Assembly: GCA_012513825.1 (NCBI GenBank)
Contig: JAAZBL010000306.1
Span: 1 to 32,785, forward strand
Direction: 5' to 3'
Length of the DNA stretch: 32,785 nt
From: Limnobacter sp.
GTDB lineage: Bacteria > Pseudomonadota > Gammaproteobacteria > Burkholderiales > Burkholderiaceae_E
Part shown: positions 1-9,912 of the stretch, piece by piece
Layout: every line of letters begins with the position of its first letter
Position numbering within the stretch: position 1 is the stretch's first letter
The notes under the pieces: generated by a model
Seen by the model: the letters and a program-made list of their open reading frames with translations, nothing else
What the model was told of the DNA's origin: nothing
Databases searched by the model: none
Position numbers and translations under genes: made by a program

Positions 1-2
1 AC

Positions 3-206
3 CAGATGACGGTGGCCGCCAGCGGCGAGGAAGAAGCCCGGTACTACACGGTCGTCAAGGGCGACACGCTGTCGAAGATCGCCAAGGAGCATTACGGCAA
101 CGCGAACCAGTACATGCCGATCTTCGAAGCCAACAAGCCGATGCTCACGCATCCGGACAAGATCTATCCGGGACAGGTGTTGAGGATTCCGCCGCTGAAG
201 AAGTGA
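3..206 (+). CDS. LysM domain protein, C-terminal part (YgaU/Kbp-like); 5' end outside the window
   Basis: [50 protein letters not shown] matches the LysM domain of YgaU/Kbp; the frame stays open to the window edge. Confidence 0.85.
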   Translation, partial: QMTVAASGEEEARYYTVVKGDTLSKIAKEHYGNANQYMPIFEANKPMLTHPDKIYPGQVLRIPPLKK

Positions 207-212
207 GCAGCC

Positions 213-250
213 AGGGGCCGGACGGTGCTGCCGGACAGGCGCCGGCCCCT
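213..250. terminator. Hairpin between convergent LysM gene and hemH
   Basis: Perfect 9-bp inverted repeat AGGGGCCGG (213-221) / CCGGCCCCT (242-250); no strong U-tract. Confidence 0.4.
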
Positions 251-1266
251 CACCAGCCGGACAGGTGGCGCAACGCCAGCCGGCCCAGGGCCTCGACGAA
301 GGCCGGCGAGTCGTTCAGGCAGGGCAGGAAGCGGAATTCGCCCCCGCCGCTCGCCAGGAAGGTTTCCCTACCTTCGATCGCGATTTCCTCGAGCGTTTCG
401 AGGCAGTCGGACACGAAGCCCGGACAGACGACGTCGACCCGGCGCAGGCCGTCCCGGCCGAGTTCGGCCAGCGTCCGGGCGGTATACGGCTGCAGCCACT
501 CGGCGCGGCCGAAACGCGACTGAAACGACACCCCCCAGCCTTCCGGCGGCAGGCCGAGGCGCTTCGCGAGCAGCGCCGCGCTGGCCAGGCACTCCTCGTG
601 GTACGGATCGCCGGCGAGCGTCGTGCGCCTGGGGACGCCGTGAAAGCTCATCAGCAACCGGTCGGGCGGTCCGTCGTGCGTCCATTCGGCGCGGATCCGC
701 TGCACGATGGCGTCGAGCCATCCCTCGTCGTCGTGAAAGCTGCGCACCGTGCGCAGTTCCGGCTGCCGGCGCCATTGCGCCAGCTCGCGCATGACCGCGT
801 CGATTGCCGTCGCCGTCGTCGACGCCGCGTATTGCGGGTACAGCGGCAGCACGAGCAGCCGCTGCAAACCCTGCTCGCGCAGCTCGCGCAGGACCTCGGC
901 GATCGACGGATTGCCGTAGCGCATCGCGAACGCGACGTCGACGTCGTGGCCGTGATGGCCGAGCCAGCCGCGCAACAGGCTCGCCTGGCGCACGGTATTG
1001 ACCATCAGCGGCGAGCCCTCGGGCGTCCAGACCGAAGCGTACTTGCGCGCCGACTCGGCGGGTCGACGGCGCAGGATGACCCCGTGCAGGATCGGCTTCC
1101 AGACCGGCGCCGGGATCTCGACGACGCGCGGATCGGACAGGAACTCCGACAGGTAGCGGCGCACCGCGCCGGGTTCCGGCGCATCGGGCGTGCCGAGCTG
1201 GACCAGCAGGATCGCCGTTCGGCTCGGAGGGCGGGCAGAGCTGCTGGCGGCAGTGAATCGCGGCAT
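250..1266 (-). CDS. hemH: Ferrochelatase
   Basis: 338 aa; AILLVQLGTPDAPEPGAVRRYLSEFLSDPRVVEIP, LLMSFHGVPRRT, VVCPGFVSDCLETLEEI. Confidence 0.96.
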   Translation of the reverse strand: MPRFTAASSSARPPSRTAILLVQLGTPDAPEPGAVRRYLSEFLSDPRVVEIPAPVWKPILHGVILRRRPAESARKYASVWTPEGSPLMVNTVRQASLLRGWLGHHGHDVDVAFAMRYGNPSIAEVLRELREQGLQRLLVLPLYPQYAASTTATAIDAVMRELAQWRRQPELRTVRSFHDDEGWLDAIVQRIRAEWTHDGPPDRLLMSFHGVPRRTTLAGDPYHEECLASAALLAKRLGLPPEGWGVSFQSRFGRAEWLQPYTARTLAELGRDGLRRVDVVCPGFVSDCLETLEEIAIEGRETFLASGGGEFRFLPCLNDSPAFVEALGRLALRHLSGW

Positions 1267-1272
1267 CGACGG

Positions 1273-2340
1273 CTAACGCTTCTGGCCGGACGTCCCCGCC
1301 TGCCCCGAGCCGCCGCCCGCCTTGCCGTCGTTGCTGAGCGCGGCCGAAACCAGTCGAGCGGTGACGTCGACGATCGGAATCACGCGCTCGTAGGCCATCC
1401 GCGTCGGCCCGATCACCCCCAGCGTGCCGACGATCCGGCCGTCGGACTCGTACGGCGCGGCCACGACGCTGAGCTGGTCCATCGGCACCAGCTCGGATTC
1501 GCCGCCGATGAAGATCTGCACGCCCTGGCCGCGACTGGACGCATCGAGCAGTTCGACCAGGCCGGTCTTCTGCTCGAACAGATCGAACAGCCGGCGCATC
1601 CGCTCGACGTTGTCCGACAGCTCGGCCACGCCGACCAGGTTGCGCTCGCCGGAGAAGATCAGCGGATCCTGCTCTTCGGACAGCGCCTGCGTGCTGGTCT
1701 CGACGGCCTTCTGCATCAGCGCGGTGATGTCGTCGCGCAGCGAGGCCAGCTCGCGATGCAGCCGCTCGTGGATCGCGGCGAAGTCGAGCCCGGCGTAGTG
1801 GACGTTGATGTAGTTGGCCGCCTCGATGAGCTGCGAAGACGCGTAGTCGCGCTCGGTCGACAGGATGCGGTTCTGCACGTCGCCTTCGGGCGTGACGATG
1901 ATCAGCAGCAGCCGGCGCTCGGACAGCCGCAGGAACTCGATCTGGCGAAAGCGCGATGCGCGCCGGGGCGCCATCACGATCCCGGCGAACTGCGAGAAGC
2001 TCGACAGCAGCGACGCGGCCGTAGACAGCACGCGGGCCGGCTCGTCGGGACGCAGCCGGTCCTCGATCGCCTCGGCCTGCTCGCCTTCGAGCGGCTGCAC
2101 GGTCAGCAGCCGGTCGACGAACAGACGATAGCCGCGCGGCGTGGGCACCCGCCCGGCCGAGGTATGCGGACTGGCGATCAGGCCGATTTCCTCGAGGTCG
2201 GCCATCACGTTGCGGATCGTGGCCGGCGACAGGTCGAGGCCGGAGTGCCGCGACAGCGTTCGCGAACCGACCGGCTGACCGTCGGCGATATAGCGTTCGA
2301 TCAGCGTCTTGAGCAGCGTCTGTGCACGGGCGTCGAGCAT
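1273..2340 (-). CDS. hrcA: Heat-inducible transcriptional repressor HrcA
   Basis: 355 aa; N-terminal w[62 protein letters not shown]. Confidence 0.96.
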   Translation of the reverse strand: MLDARAQTLLKTLIERYIADGQPVGSRTLSRHSGLDLSPATIRNVMADLEEIGLIASPHTSAGRVPTPRGYRLFVDRLLTVQPLEGEQAEAIEDRLRPDEPARVLSTAASLLSSFSQFAGIVMAPRRASRFRQIEFLRLSERRLLLIIVTPEGDVQNRILSTERDYASSQLIEAANYINVHYAGLDFAAIHERLHRELASLRDDITALMQKAVETSTQALSEEQDPLIFSGERNLVGVAELSDNVERMRRLFDLFEQKTGLVELLDASSRGQGVQIFIGGESELVPMDQLSVVAAPYESDGRIVGTLGVIGPTRMAYERVIPIVDVTARLVSAALSNDGKAGGGSGQAGTSGQKR

Positions 2341-2401
2341 GCTTGGATTCTAAGCCTCACGGCCGAAGTCGCACGCCGGCGTTGTGGTGTAATGCGCTTC
2401 G

Positions 2402-3295
2402 ATGAATGCGCCATTCCGCACAATCGCCCTCGCCGGCCGCTTCCAGACCGAAGGAGTCGCTGCCTCGATCGCCGCCATCGGCGATTTCCTGAGGCAGCGC
2501 GGCATCGCGGTGCTGCTCGAAAAGAACACGGCCGACGCGATCGGAAGGCCCGGCGATGCCGCCGATACCGAGCATATCGGCCACGAGGCCGACCTCGCGA
2601 TCGCGATCGGCGGCGACGGCACGATGCTCGGGCTTGCGCGCGAACTGGCGCCTTACGAAGTCCCGCTGGTCGGCATCAACCACGGCAGGCTCGGCTTCAT
2701 CACCGACATCGGCATCGAAAGCTGGCAGGAGGCACTGGGTTCGATCCTCGACGGCCATTACCTGGCCGAGGAGCGCACGCTGCTGACCGCCCGCGTCGTG
2801 CGCGACCAGGAAATCGTCTGGAACGCGCTCGCGCTCAACGACGTCGTCGTCAACCGATCGTCGCGCATGGGAATGATCGAGCTGCAGGTCGACGTCGACG
2901 ACCTGTTCATGTACAGCCAGCGCGCCGACGGCCTGATCGTCGCCACGCCGACCGGCTCGACCGCCTATGCGCTGTCCTCGTTCGGTCCGATCGTCCACCC
3001 GCAGGTCCAGGGCCTGGTCATGGTGCCGGTCGCGCCGCAGGCGCTGTCGAACCGGCCGATCGTGCTGCCCGACGACGTCTCGATCACGATCCGGGTCATC
3101 GACGGTCGCGAGCCGCGGGTCGCCGGCGACATGCAGGTCTTCAGCGACCTTCAGCTCGGCGACGACATCATCGTGCAGCGGGCGCCGTTCCGCTCGCGCT
3201 TCCTGCACCCGCCCGGCTACAGCCACTACGCGACGCTGCGTGCCAAGCTGAACTGGCACGAGCTGCCGATCCTGCAGCAGCGCGATCGCTCCTGA
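2402..3295 (+). CDS. nadK: NAD kinase
   Basis: 297 aa; AIGGDGTMLGLAREL, GINHGRLGFITDI, DGLIVATPTGSTAYALSSFGPIV. Confidence 0.96.
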   Translation: MNAPFRTIALAGRFQTEGVAASIAAIGDFLRQRGIAVLLEKNTADAIGRPGDAADTEHIGHEADLAIAIGGDGTMLGLARELAPYEVPLVGINHGRLGFITDIGIESWQEALGSILDGHYLAEERTLLTARVVRDQEIVWNALALNDVVVNRSSRMGMIELQVDVDDLFMYSQRADGLIVATPTGSTAYALSSFGPIVHPQVQGLVMVPVAPQALSNRPIVLPDDVSITIRVIDGREPRVAGDMQVFSDLQLGDDIIVQRAPFRSRFLHPPGYSHYATLRAKLNWHELPILQQRDRS

Positions 3296-3356
3296 AGCCC
3301 TTCCGAACGATGGCCGACCGTCGCCCGCGGAACGTGTTCCTGTCTGCAAGAAAGCG

Positions 3357-5006
3357 ATGCTGCTGAGCCTGCGCCTGCGCGACTTCGTCATCGTCGACGA
3401 GGCCGAACTGGAGTTCGACGCCGGCTTCACCGTGTTGTCGGGCGAAACCGGTGCCGGCAAATCGATCCTGCTCGACGCGCTGGGCCTGGCCATGGGCGGG
3501 CGCGCCGACGCCGGCGTCGTGCGCGAGGGCGCGCAGCGCGCCGACATCGTCGCAAGCTTCAGTACCACGCCCGAGCTCGAAGCCTGGCTTGCCGAACGCG
3601 AGCTGAGCGGCGACCCGGGCAGCGTGATGCTTCGCCGGGTCGTCGACGGCGAAGGCCGCTCCCGCGCCTTCGTCAACGGCAGCCCGGGAACCGCAGCACT
3701 GCTGCGCGAGCTCGGCGAGCGGCTCGTCGACATCCACGGGCAGCATGCCGCGCAATCGCTGCTGCGCGCCCACGGCCAGCGACTGCTGCTCGACGGCTTC
3801 GCCGGCCTCGACGAACAGGTGCGCGAGGTCGGACAGGCCTGGTCGGCCTGGCGTGCGTTGGCGCGCAGCCTCGAGGAGGCCGAGAGCGGGCAGCGCGAGC
3901 TGGCGCTCGAGCGCGAACGTCTCGCCTGGCAGGCCGAGGAGCTGGGCCGGCTGCGGCTGGAACCGGGCGAATGGCAGGAGCTGAACGAGGAGCAGAAGCG
4001 GCTCGCGCACGCGGCCTCGCTGATCGAAGGCACGCAGGGTGCGGCCGAGGCGCTGGCCGAGAGCGACGACGCGCTGGCCGGGCGGCTGCATCAGCTGCTG
4101 CAGCGGCTGCGGCCGCTGGCCGCCATCGACAGCCGGCTCGGCGAAGCCGTCGAGCTGATCGAAAGCGCCGCAATCCAGATCGACGAGGCGGCGTCGACGC
4201 TGTCGGCCTACGCAAGCCGCGTCGACCTCGATCCGGAGCGGCTGAACCAGGCCGAGCAGAGGATCAGCGCGATCTTCGACACCGCACGCCGGCTGCGCAT
4301 GTCACCCGACGACATTCCGCAGACGCTCGAAACGCTGCACCAGCGGCTGGCCGAACTCGACGCGGCGCAGGACATCGATGCGCTGCGCACCCGCGTGCAG
4401 GCGGCGCGCGAAGCCTACGACCGGCTCGCCGCCGCACTGTCGACGGCGCGGCGAAAGGCCGCCAGGCGCCTTTCCGACGGCGTGTCAACGCATCTCGCGC
4501 AGCTCGGGATGGCAGGCGGACGGCTGACGATCGCCTGCGAACCGTCGGAACCCTCGGCCGCCGGCATCGACGCGATCGAATTCCTGGTTTCCGCGCACGC
4601 GGGCAGTTCGCCGCGTCCGCTCGCCCGAGTCGCGTCGGGCGGGGAGCTGTCGCGCATCGGCCTGGCGATCTCGGTGCTCGCAGCGCAGGCGAACCCGGTG
4701 CCCACGCTGATCTTCGACGAAGCCGACGCCGGTGTGGGCGGCGCCGTGGCCGAGGCGATCGGCGAGCTGATGCGTCGGCTGGGAGGCGACCGGCAGGTCC
4801 TGTGCGTCACTCACCTGCCGCAGGTCGCGTCGAAGGCGCATCACCATTACCGGGTCAGCAAGGCGCTGGAGGGCGGGCGCACGGTCAGCCGGATCGAACC
4901 GCTCGACCGCGGCGCGCGCGTCGAGGAAGTCGCCCGGATGCTCGGCGGCGCCGAGATCACGGCCACGACACGCAAGCACGCGCGCGAATTGCTGGCCCAG
5001 GTCTGA
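3357..5006 (+). CDS. recN: DNA repair protein RecN
   Basis: 549 aa; Walker A SGETGAGKSILLDALGLAMGGRAD, VDIHGQHAAQSLL, VASGGELSRIGLAISVL, TLIFDEADAGVGG. Confidence 0.97.
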   Translation: MLLSLRLRDFVIVDEAELEFDAGFTVLSGETGAGKSILLDALGLAMGGRADAGVVREGAQRADIVASFSTTPELEAWLAERELSGDPGSVMLRRVVDGEGRSRAFVNGSPGTAALLRELGERLVDIHGQHAAQSLLRAHGQRLLLDGFAGLDEQVREVGQAWSAWRALARSLEEAESGQRELALERERLAWQAEELGRLRLEPGEWQELNEEQKRLAHAASLIEGTQGAAEALAESDDALAGRLHQLLQRLRPLAAIDSRLGEAVELIESAAIQIDEAASTLSAYASRVDLDPERLNQAEQRISAIFDTARRLRMSPDDIPQTLETLHQRLAELDAAQDIDALRTRVQAAREAYDRLAAALSTARRKAARRLSDGVSTHLAQLGMAGGRLTIACEPSEPSAAGIDAIEFLVSAHAGSSPRPLARVASGGELSRIGLAISVLAAQANPVPTLIFDEADAGVGGAVAEAIGELMRRLGGDRQVLCVTHLPQVASKAHHHYRVSKALEGGRTVSRIEPLDRGARVEEVARMLGGAEITATTRKHARELLAQV

Positions 5007-5011
5007 GAATC

Positions 5012-5038
5012 GGCCCGGCTGCGTCGTCGGCCGGGCTC
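5012..5038. terminator. Hairpin between convergent recN and fur
   Basis: GCCCGGC-loop-GCCGGGC inverted repeat just after the recN stop. Confidence 0.35.
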
Positions 5039-5076
5039 GAACGGCTCGGTTGCGCCGTCAGCCGTGCTCGGCCGCG

Positions 5077-5532
5077 TCAGCCGTGCTGCTCGGTTCGCGC
5101 GCGCTCGGCGTTGCGATACTCGCAGTTCGGGCGCATGCAGTTCGCGTACAGCGACAGCGAGTGGTCCTGCAACGCGAAGCCGCGATCCTTGGCGATCTTG
5201 TGCTGGCGCTTCTCGATCTCGGCATCGAAGAACTCCTCGACGTGGCCGCACTGCAGGCACACGAGGTGATCGTGATGCTCGCCTTCGTCGAGCTCGAAGA
5301 CCGATTTGCCGACCTCGAAGTTGTTGCGCTTGAGCAGGCCGGCCTGCTCGAACTGGCTGAGCACGCGATATACGGTCGCCAGGCCGATGTCCTGATGCTC
5401 GGCAAGCAGCTCGCGATAGACGTCTTCGGCACTCATGTGGCGCTGCTTGCCCTGCTGGAAGATCTCGAGGATCTTCAGCCGCGGCAAGGTGGCCTTCAGG
5501 CCGATGCTCTTCAGTTCTTGAGTACCGGTCAT
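5077..5532 (-). CDS. fur: Ferric uptake regulator Fur
   Basis: [43 protein letters not shown]...[20 protein letters not shown]...; internal ATG of the longer ORF chosen by homology. Confidence 0.96.
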   Translation of the reverse strand: MTGTQELKSIGLKATLPRLKILEIFQQGKQRHMSAEDVYRELLAEHQDIGLATVYRVLSQFEQAGLLKRNNFEVGKSVFELDEGEHHDHLVCLQCGHVEEFFDAEIEKRQHKIAKDRGFALQDHSLSLYANCMRPNCEYRNAERARTEQHG

Positions 5533-5622
5533 GCTCGGGCGCCGGATGACGGCGCGTGAATTGGGGGGAAGCGCTGCACGTATCATATCGACTTTCGGTC
5601 GACTCCCGTCCCATCCCGGCAA

Positions 5623-6114
5623 ATGAATACGGTGAATTCGGATACTGCGGAAAATGCAGTGCCTCCTGGCGCTCGCCGGGCCACGGCGTGCCCGCGCTGG
5701 CTGCGCAGGCTCGCGCTGGGCGGCCTGTTCGCGGCCGTCGGTCTGGCGAGCGCGGGCTGCGCGTCGAAGGACCCGAACCGCAGCGGCCTGTTCGAGCCCT
5801 TCCGAATCGATCTGCCGCAGGGCAACTACCTGACGCGCGAACAGGTCGACCAGGTGCGCGAAGGCATGACCCGCGACCAGGTCCGTTTCCTGCTCGGCAC
5901 GCCGCTGCTCGGCCAGGTCTTCCACACGGACCGCTGGGATTACGTCTTCCGTTACACGCATCCGAACGGCCAGAGCGAAACGCGGCGCGTGACCGTGCGC
6001 TTCGACGACGAGCGCGTCGCTTCGATCCAGGCCGATCCGCTGCCGCTGCGCGAGGACATGAACGACCCGGCGCTGCCCGGCTACCGGCCGCAACAGGACG
6101 AGGACGGCGCCTGA
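5623..6114 (+). CDS. bamE: Outer membrane protein assembly factor BamE (SmpA/OmlA)
   Basis: Lipobox region [56 protein letters not shown]. Confidence 0.93.
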   Translation: MNTVNSDTAENAVPPGARRATACPRWLRRLALGGLFAAVGLASAGCASKDPNRSGLFEPFRIDLPQGNYLTREQVDQVREGMTRDQVRFLLGTPLLGQVFHTDRWDYVFRYTHPNGQSETRRVTVRFDDERVASIQADPLPLREDMNDPALPGYRPQQDEDGA

Positions 6115-6115
6115 G

Positions 6116-6952
6116 ATGACGACAAGCGCAACAACGACGCCGACGGCCGCACCGATGCCGATCGCCGTCGCCGGCGCCGGCGGACGGATGGGCCGGATGC
6201 TGATCGAGGCCGTGCTCGACGCCGACGACGCCACGCTGGCCGGTGCGCTCGACCAGCCGGGCAGCCCGCAACTGGGCCGGGACGCCGGCGATTTCGCCGG
6301 CCGGGGCAGCGGCGTCGCGATCTGCGCCGAACTCGACAGCGGCTTGGCCGACGCCCGCTACCTGATCGACTTCACGCGACCCGAAGGCACGCTGCGCCAC
6401 CTCGAAGCCTGCGTCGAACGCGGGATCAAGTGCGTGATCGGCACGACCGGCTTCGACGAAGCCGGCAAGGCGGCGATCGCGGCCGCCGCGCGCCGGATCG
6501 CGATCGTCTTCGCGCCGAACATGTCGGTCGGCGTCAACGCCACGTTCAAGCTGCTCGAAGTGGCGGCGAAGATCCTGGACAGCGGCTACGACATCGAGAT
6601 CGTCGAGGCACACCATCGGCACAAGATCGATGCGCCCTCGGGCACCGCGCTGCGGATGGGCGAGATCGTCGCGCAGGGCCTGGGCCGCGACCTGCGCCAG
6701 GTGGCGGTTTACGGCCGCGAAGGCGTGACCGGCGAGCGCAACCCGTCGACGATCGGCTTCGCCACCGTCCGCGGCGGCGACATCGTCGGCGACCACACGG
6801 TGATGTTCGCCGGCCTCGGCGAGCGCATCGAGATCACGCACCGCGCATCGAGCCGCATCGGCTACGCGCACGGGGCCTTGCGCGCCTGCCGTTTCCTGGC
6901 CACCCGGGACACCGGCCTCTACGACATGCAGGACGTCCTCGGCCTGCGCTGA
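6116..6952 (+). CDS. dapB: 4-hydroxy-tetrahydrodipicolinate reductase
   Basis: [50 protein letters not shown]. Confidence 0.96.
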   Translation: MTTSATTTPTAAPMPIAVAGAGGRMGRMLIEAVLDADDATLAGALDQPGSPQLGRDAGDFAGRGSGVAICAELDSGLADARYLIDFTRPEGTLRHLEACVERGIKCVIGTTGFDEAGKAAIAAAARRIAIVFAPNMSVGVNATFKLLEVAAKILDSGYDIEIVEAHHRHKIDAPSGTALRMGEIVAQGLGRDLRQVAVYGREGVTGERNPSTIGFATVRGGDIVGDHTVMFAGLGERIEITHRASSRIGYAHGALRACRFLATRDTGLYDMQDVLGLR

Positions 6953-6990
6953 CGGCAGACCGCCGCTCGCCGCGTCGTCGTCCGGACAGC

Positions 6991-8010
6991 TCAGCGCTTC
7001 GCGCCGCCGAAGCGCTCGCGCAGCGCCGAACACGGGTCGGGGCGCTTCACCGGCGCCACGCTCAGGAAGCTGTCGAAGCGGCCGATCGGCGGCGCTTCGT
7101 CCTCGCCCAGGCCGATCGCGACGACCGACGCATCGCGGTCGAACTCGGCCAGATGACGGGGCACGCCGATGTCGGCGCGCACGTGTCCGTTGCCGGCGAG
7201 CAGCACGACCGGCAGCCCGGTGCGTCGCGCGGCCTCGCACAGCGCGCGCGCCATCGTCCGGTCGCGGGCAAGCTGCGCACGCACCATGCCGTCGACCGCC
7301 GACTCCGGCAGCAAGCCGCAGTGGCCGTCGCGAATCGCAGCACGCATCGCCGCCTCGTCGGCGGCAGTCCAGCCGGCCGGCGCAGCAGCGTCGATCGTCG
7401 CCGCTCGCCCGCGTGCCACCGCCGACGCATCGGCGTTCGACAGGTTCGCGCCGATCAAAGGCAGGTCCTTGTGCAGCGCAAAGCTGACGACCGGTTCGTA
7501 CAACGGCCAGTCCCAGCCATCGAATGCGAAGCCGGCCGCCTGCGCCAACTGTCGGGCCCGCTGCTCCTGCGGGCCGCCCTCGCGGGCAAGGCGCACGCGC
7601 GCCTCGTCGAGCCTCGGCTGCATGGTGACGTCGAACTGCTCCATCGCCAGCACGAAGCGGGTCTCGGTCTTCAACTGCCGCAGCCAGTCGAGACGCAACC
7701 GATGGACGTGAGGGTTGTCGTGCAACTCGCCCAGCAACAGGTAGCGGGCATCCCGGGCTTCGGCCGGCAAGGCCGGCGGCGGCCGCGTCGCGCCTGCCGG
7801 CCGGGTCGCGCCTGCCGGCTGCGTCGCAGTTGCCGCGGGCGAATCCGGGTCTGCGCCGACCGGGGCATTTCGTCGGGTGTCGACGCCGCTTCGTCGCTCG
7901 CCTGCGGTACGCTCGTTGCCGGTGCTCGGGCTCGCGCAAGCGGCCGCCGCCAGCGGCACGACAGCGAGCATCGCGAGCGTACGACGTCGGCGGCCGGGGT
8001 CGATGTCCAT
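6991..8010 (-). CDS. ChaN family haem-binding/iron-regulated lipoprotein
   Basis: Signal/lipobox MLAVVPLAAAACASPS; YLLLGELHDNPHVHRLRLDWLRQL, LAMEQFDV, VLLAGNGHVRADIGVPRHL. Confidence 0.85.
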   Translation of the reverse strand: MDIDPGRRRRTLAMLAVVPLAAAACASPSTGNERTAGERRSGVDTRRNAPVGADPDSPAATATQPAGATRPAGATRPPPALPAEARDARYLLLGELHDNPHVHRLRLDWLRQLKTETRFVLAMEQFDVTMQPRLDEARVRLAREGGPQEQRARQLAQAAGFAFDGWDWPLYEPVVSFALHKDLPLIGANLSNADASAVARGRAATIDAAAPAGWTAADEAAMRAAIRDGHCGLLPESAVDGMVRAQLARDRTMARALCEAARRTGLPVVLLAGNGHVRADIGVPRHLAEFDRDASVVAIGLGEDEAPPIGRFDSFLSVAPVKRPDPCSALRERFGGAKR

Positions 8011-8081
8011 GCGGCGAGTATGCACGTTTCGATCGACGGGAATCGGATCGCACGAGCCTCGAAAACGGCGCGCCTCGCACA

Positions 8082-8100
8082 GGAATAATTCTCGTTTCAA
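8082..8100. promoter_or_regulatory. Putative Fur box in the chaN/tonB divergent promoter
   Basis: GGAATAATTCTCGTTTCAA resembles (G)ATAATNATTCTCATTTGC-type Fur sites; AT-rich island in high-GC DNA. Confidence 0.5.
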
Positions 8101-8114
8101 ATATAATCGCCGCC

Positions 8115-9131
8115 ATGAACTTCCGCCGACCGGTCGCGATCGCGGCGACGCTCGCACTGCACGGTTTCGTGCTCGCCGGCATCGTCGCCTGGACCGACAA
8201 GACGATCCAGCCGCCGCCACCGCAACCGATGCGCGTTGCGCTGGTGGCCGACGTCGCGACCTCACCGGCGGCCGTCCACGAAGGCACCGGGCCGGCTGTC
8301 CCCGAGCAGGACACCCCGGTGCCCGAAATCGCCGCGGCGCCTGCCACGGCGGCGGCGGAACCGCCCCCCGCGCCGGAGCCTCCTCCGCCCCCGCCTCCCG
8401 AGCCGGCGCCGGCTCCGGAACCGCCGCCTGCGCCCGAGCCGCCTCCGCCGCCCAAGCCAGAGCCGCTGCCTGCGCCGCCCGAACCGACGCCGCCTCCGCC
8501 GCCGGTTTCGAAGGCACCCGATGCGCTGCCCCCGCCGCCGGAGCCGCCACGGAAGGAGCCGCCGCCGAAGCCCAAGGCCGAGCCCGACAAGCCGAAGCCG
8601 CCGCCCAAGCGGGTCGAGAAAAAGCCACCGCCCAAGCCGCGGCCCAGGCGGGACGAGCCGGAACCGCCGCGCGAGCCTGCGCTGCCGGTCGCGCAGGCGC
8701 CTGCGGTCGAGCCGACGCCGCCGAGTGCCGAACCGGTCGAGCAGATCGCCGCCGCTCCTGCCACGCCTTCGCCTTCGCCGGCGCCCAGCGCACCGGCGGC
8801 CGCGCCGCAGGCCGAACCGGCCCAGCTCGCCGCCGCGCCGCGTACGGCTCCCCGGGTCGACGCGAGCTGGTCGGGCAACCGGCCTCCACCCTACCCCAGG
8901 CTGGCGCGTCGCCTGGGCCACGAAGGCGTGGTCCTGCTCGACGTCCGCGTCGATCAGGACGGCCGGGTCAGCGACGTCCGGCTGAAGAAATCGAGCGGCT
9001 CGGACCTGCTCGACCGGACGGCGATCGAAACCGTCCGGGAATGGCGATTCCAGCCTGCAACGGTCGGCGGCAAACCGGTGGCGGAGTGGTATCGCGACTG
9101 GAACTGGGTGTTCCAGCTCAACAATGGCTGA
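8115..9131 (+). CDS. tonB: TonB family energy transducer
   Basis: N-terminal TM anchor, long Pro-rich (PPPPEPAPAPEPPP) spacer, C-terminal PPPYPRLARRLGHEGVVLLDVRVDQDGRVSDVRLKKSSGSDLLDRTAIETVREWRFQPA. Confidence 0.93.
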   Translation: MNFRRPVAIAATLALHGFVLAGIVAWTDKTIQPPPPQPMRVALVADVATSPAAVHEGTGPAVPEQDTPVPEIAAAPATAAAEPPPAPEPPPPPPPEPAPAPEPPPAPEPPPPPKPEPLPAPPEPTPPPPPVSKAPDALPPPPEPPRKEPPPKPKAEPDKPKPPPKRVEKKPPPKPRPRRDEPEPPREPALPVAQAPAVEPTPPSAEPVEQIAAAPATPSPSPAPSAPAAAPQAEPAQLAAAPRTAPRVDASWSGNRPPPYPRLARRLGHEGVVLLDVRVDQDGRVSDVRLKKSSGSDLLDRTAIETVREWRFQPATVGGKPVAEWYRDWNWVFQLNNG

Positions 9132-9894
9132 CCAGGAAACTAGAACCATGCTGGACAATGGCAACGAACTCGGACTGATGCACTTCTGGGAGGCCGGCGA
9201 CGCGGTGACCCACGGCGTCGCTTACCTGCTGCTGGCGATGTCGGTCGTCAGCTGGTACTACATCCTCGCGAAGGCGTGGATCGCCTGGCGGCAACGCCGC
9301 AGCGGGCGCACGGCGCTCGAACGCTTCTGGGGCGCACGCTCGCTCGACGAGGCGATGGCCGAGTTGCGCAGGACCGACACCGAGCGCGTGCTGCTGCCGC
9401 TGGCGGAAAAGGCCGTCGCCGCGGCGTCGATGCGCCCCGACAGTTCGCTGGCCTCGTCGATCGATCGCGAGGAGATGCTCACGCGGGTGCTGCGCAGCGA
9501 GATCACGCAGAGCTCGGCACGGATGGAAAGCGGGCTGACCTTCCTCGCTTCGGTCGGCAGCACGGCCCCCTTCGTCGGCCTGTTCGGCACGGTCTGGGGC
9601 ATCTATCACGCGCTGATCGCGATCGCCGCCAGCGGGCAGGTGCTGATCGACCGGGTCGCCGGGCCGGTCGGCGAAGCACTGGTCATGACGGCCGCCGGGC
9701 TTGCCGTCGCGATTCCAGCCGTCCTCGCCTACAACGCGTTCGTGCGCGTCAACCGGCTCGCCCTGGCCGAACTCGACGGCTTCGCACACGACCTGCTCGC
9801 TCTGTTGCTGACCGGCAGCCGGCTCGAAACCGATCGCGGCGACGTGCTGCGCGGTGCCGTGGCGCCGTTGCAGAGCAGCCCGATGGTTCGCTGA
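9124..9894 (+). CDS. exbB: MotA/TolQ/ExbB proton channel (start may be ATG 9148)
   Basis: TFLASVGSTAPFVGLFGTVWGIYHAL, GPVGEALVMTAAGLAVAIPAVLAYN; position after tonB. Confidence 0.92.
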   Translation: MADQETRTMLDNGNELGLMHFWEAGDAVTHGVAYLLLAMSVVSWYYILAKAWIAWRQRRSGRTALERFWGARSLDEAMAELRRTDTERVLLPLAEKAVAAASMRPDSSLASSIDREEMLTRVLRSEITQSSARMESGLTFLASVGSTAPFVGLFGTVWGIYHALIAIAASGQVLIDRVAGPVGEALVMTAAGLAVAIPAVLAYNAFVRVNRLALAELDGFAHDLLALLLTGSRLETDRGDVLRGAVAPLQSSPMVR

Positions 9895-9912
9895 AGCCAG
9901 GCGGAGGAAACG

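Noticed and set aside
2341-2401. CIRCE element expected near hrcA
   Set aside because: No TTAGCACTC-N9-GAGTGCTAA-like inverted repeat found in the hrcA/nadK intergenic region
265-3366. 1033-aa plus-strand ORF overlapping hemH/hrcA/nadK
   Set aside because: Shadow ORF of high-GC DNA: Arg/Ala/Gln-rich, no domain, opposes three clear genes
8360-8800. Proline-codon repeat region as a possible minisatellite or regulatory repeat
   Set aside because: Explained by the TonB periplasm-spanning Pro-rich spacer
4847-8878. 1343-aa minus-strand ORF with Gly/Ser-rich N-terminus
   Set aside because: Antisense of bamE, dapB and the Pro-rich tonB spacer; low-complexity glycine run mirrors the proline codons
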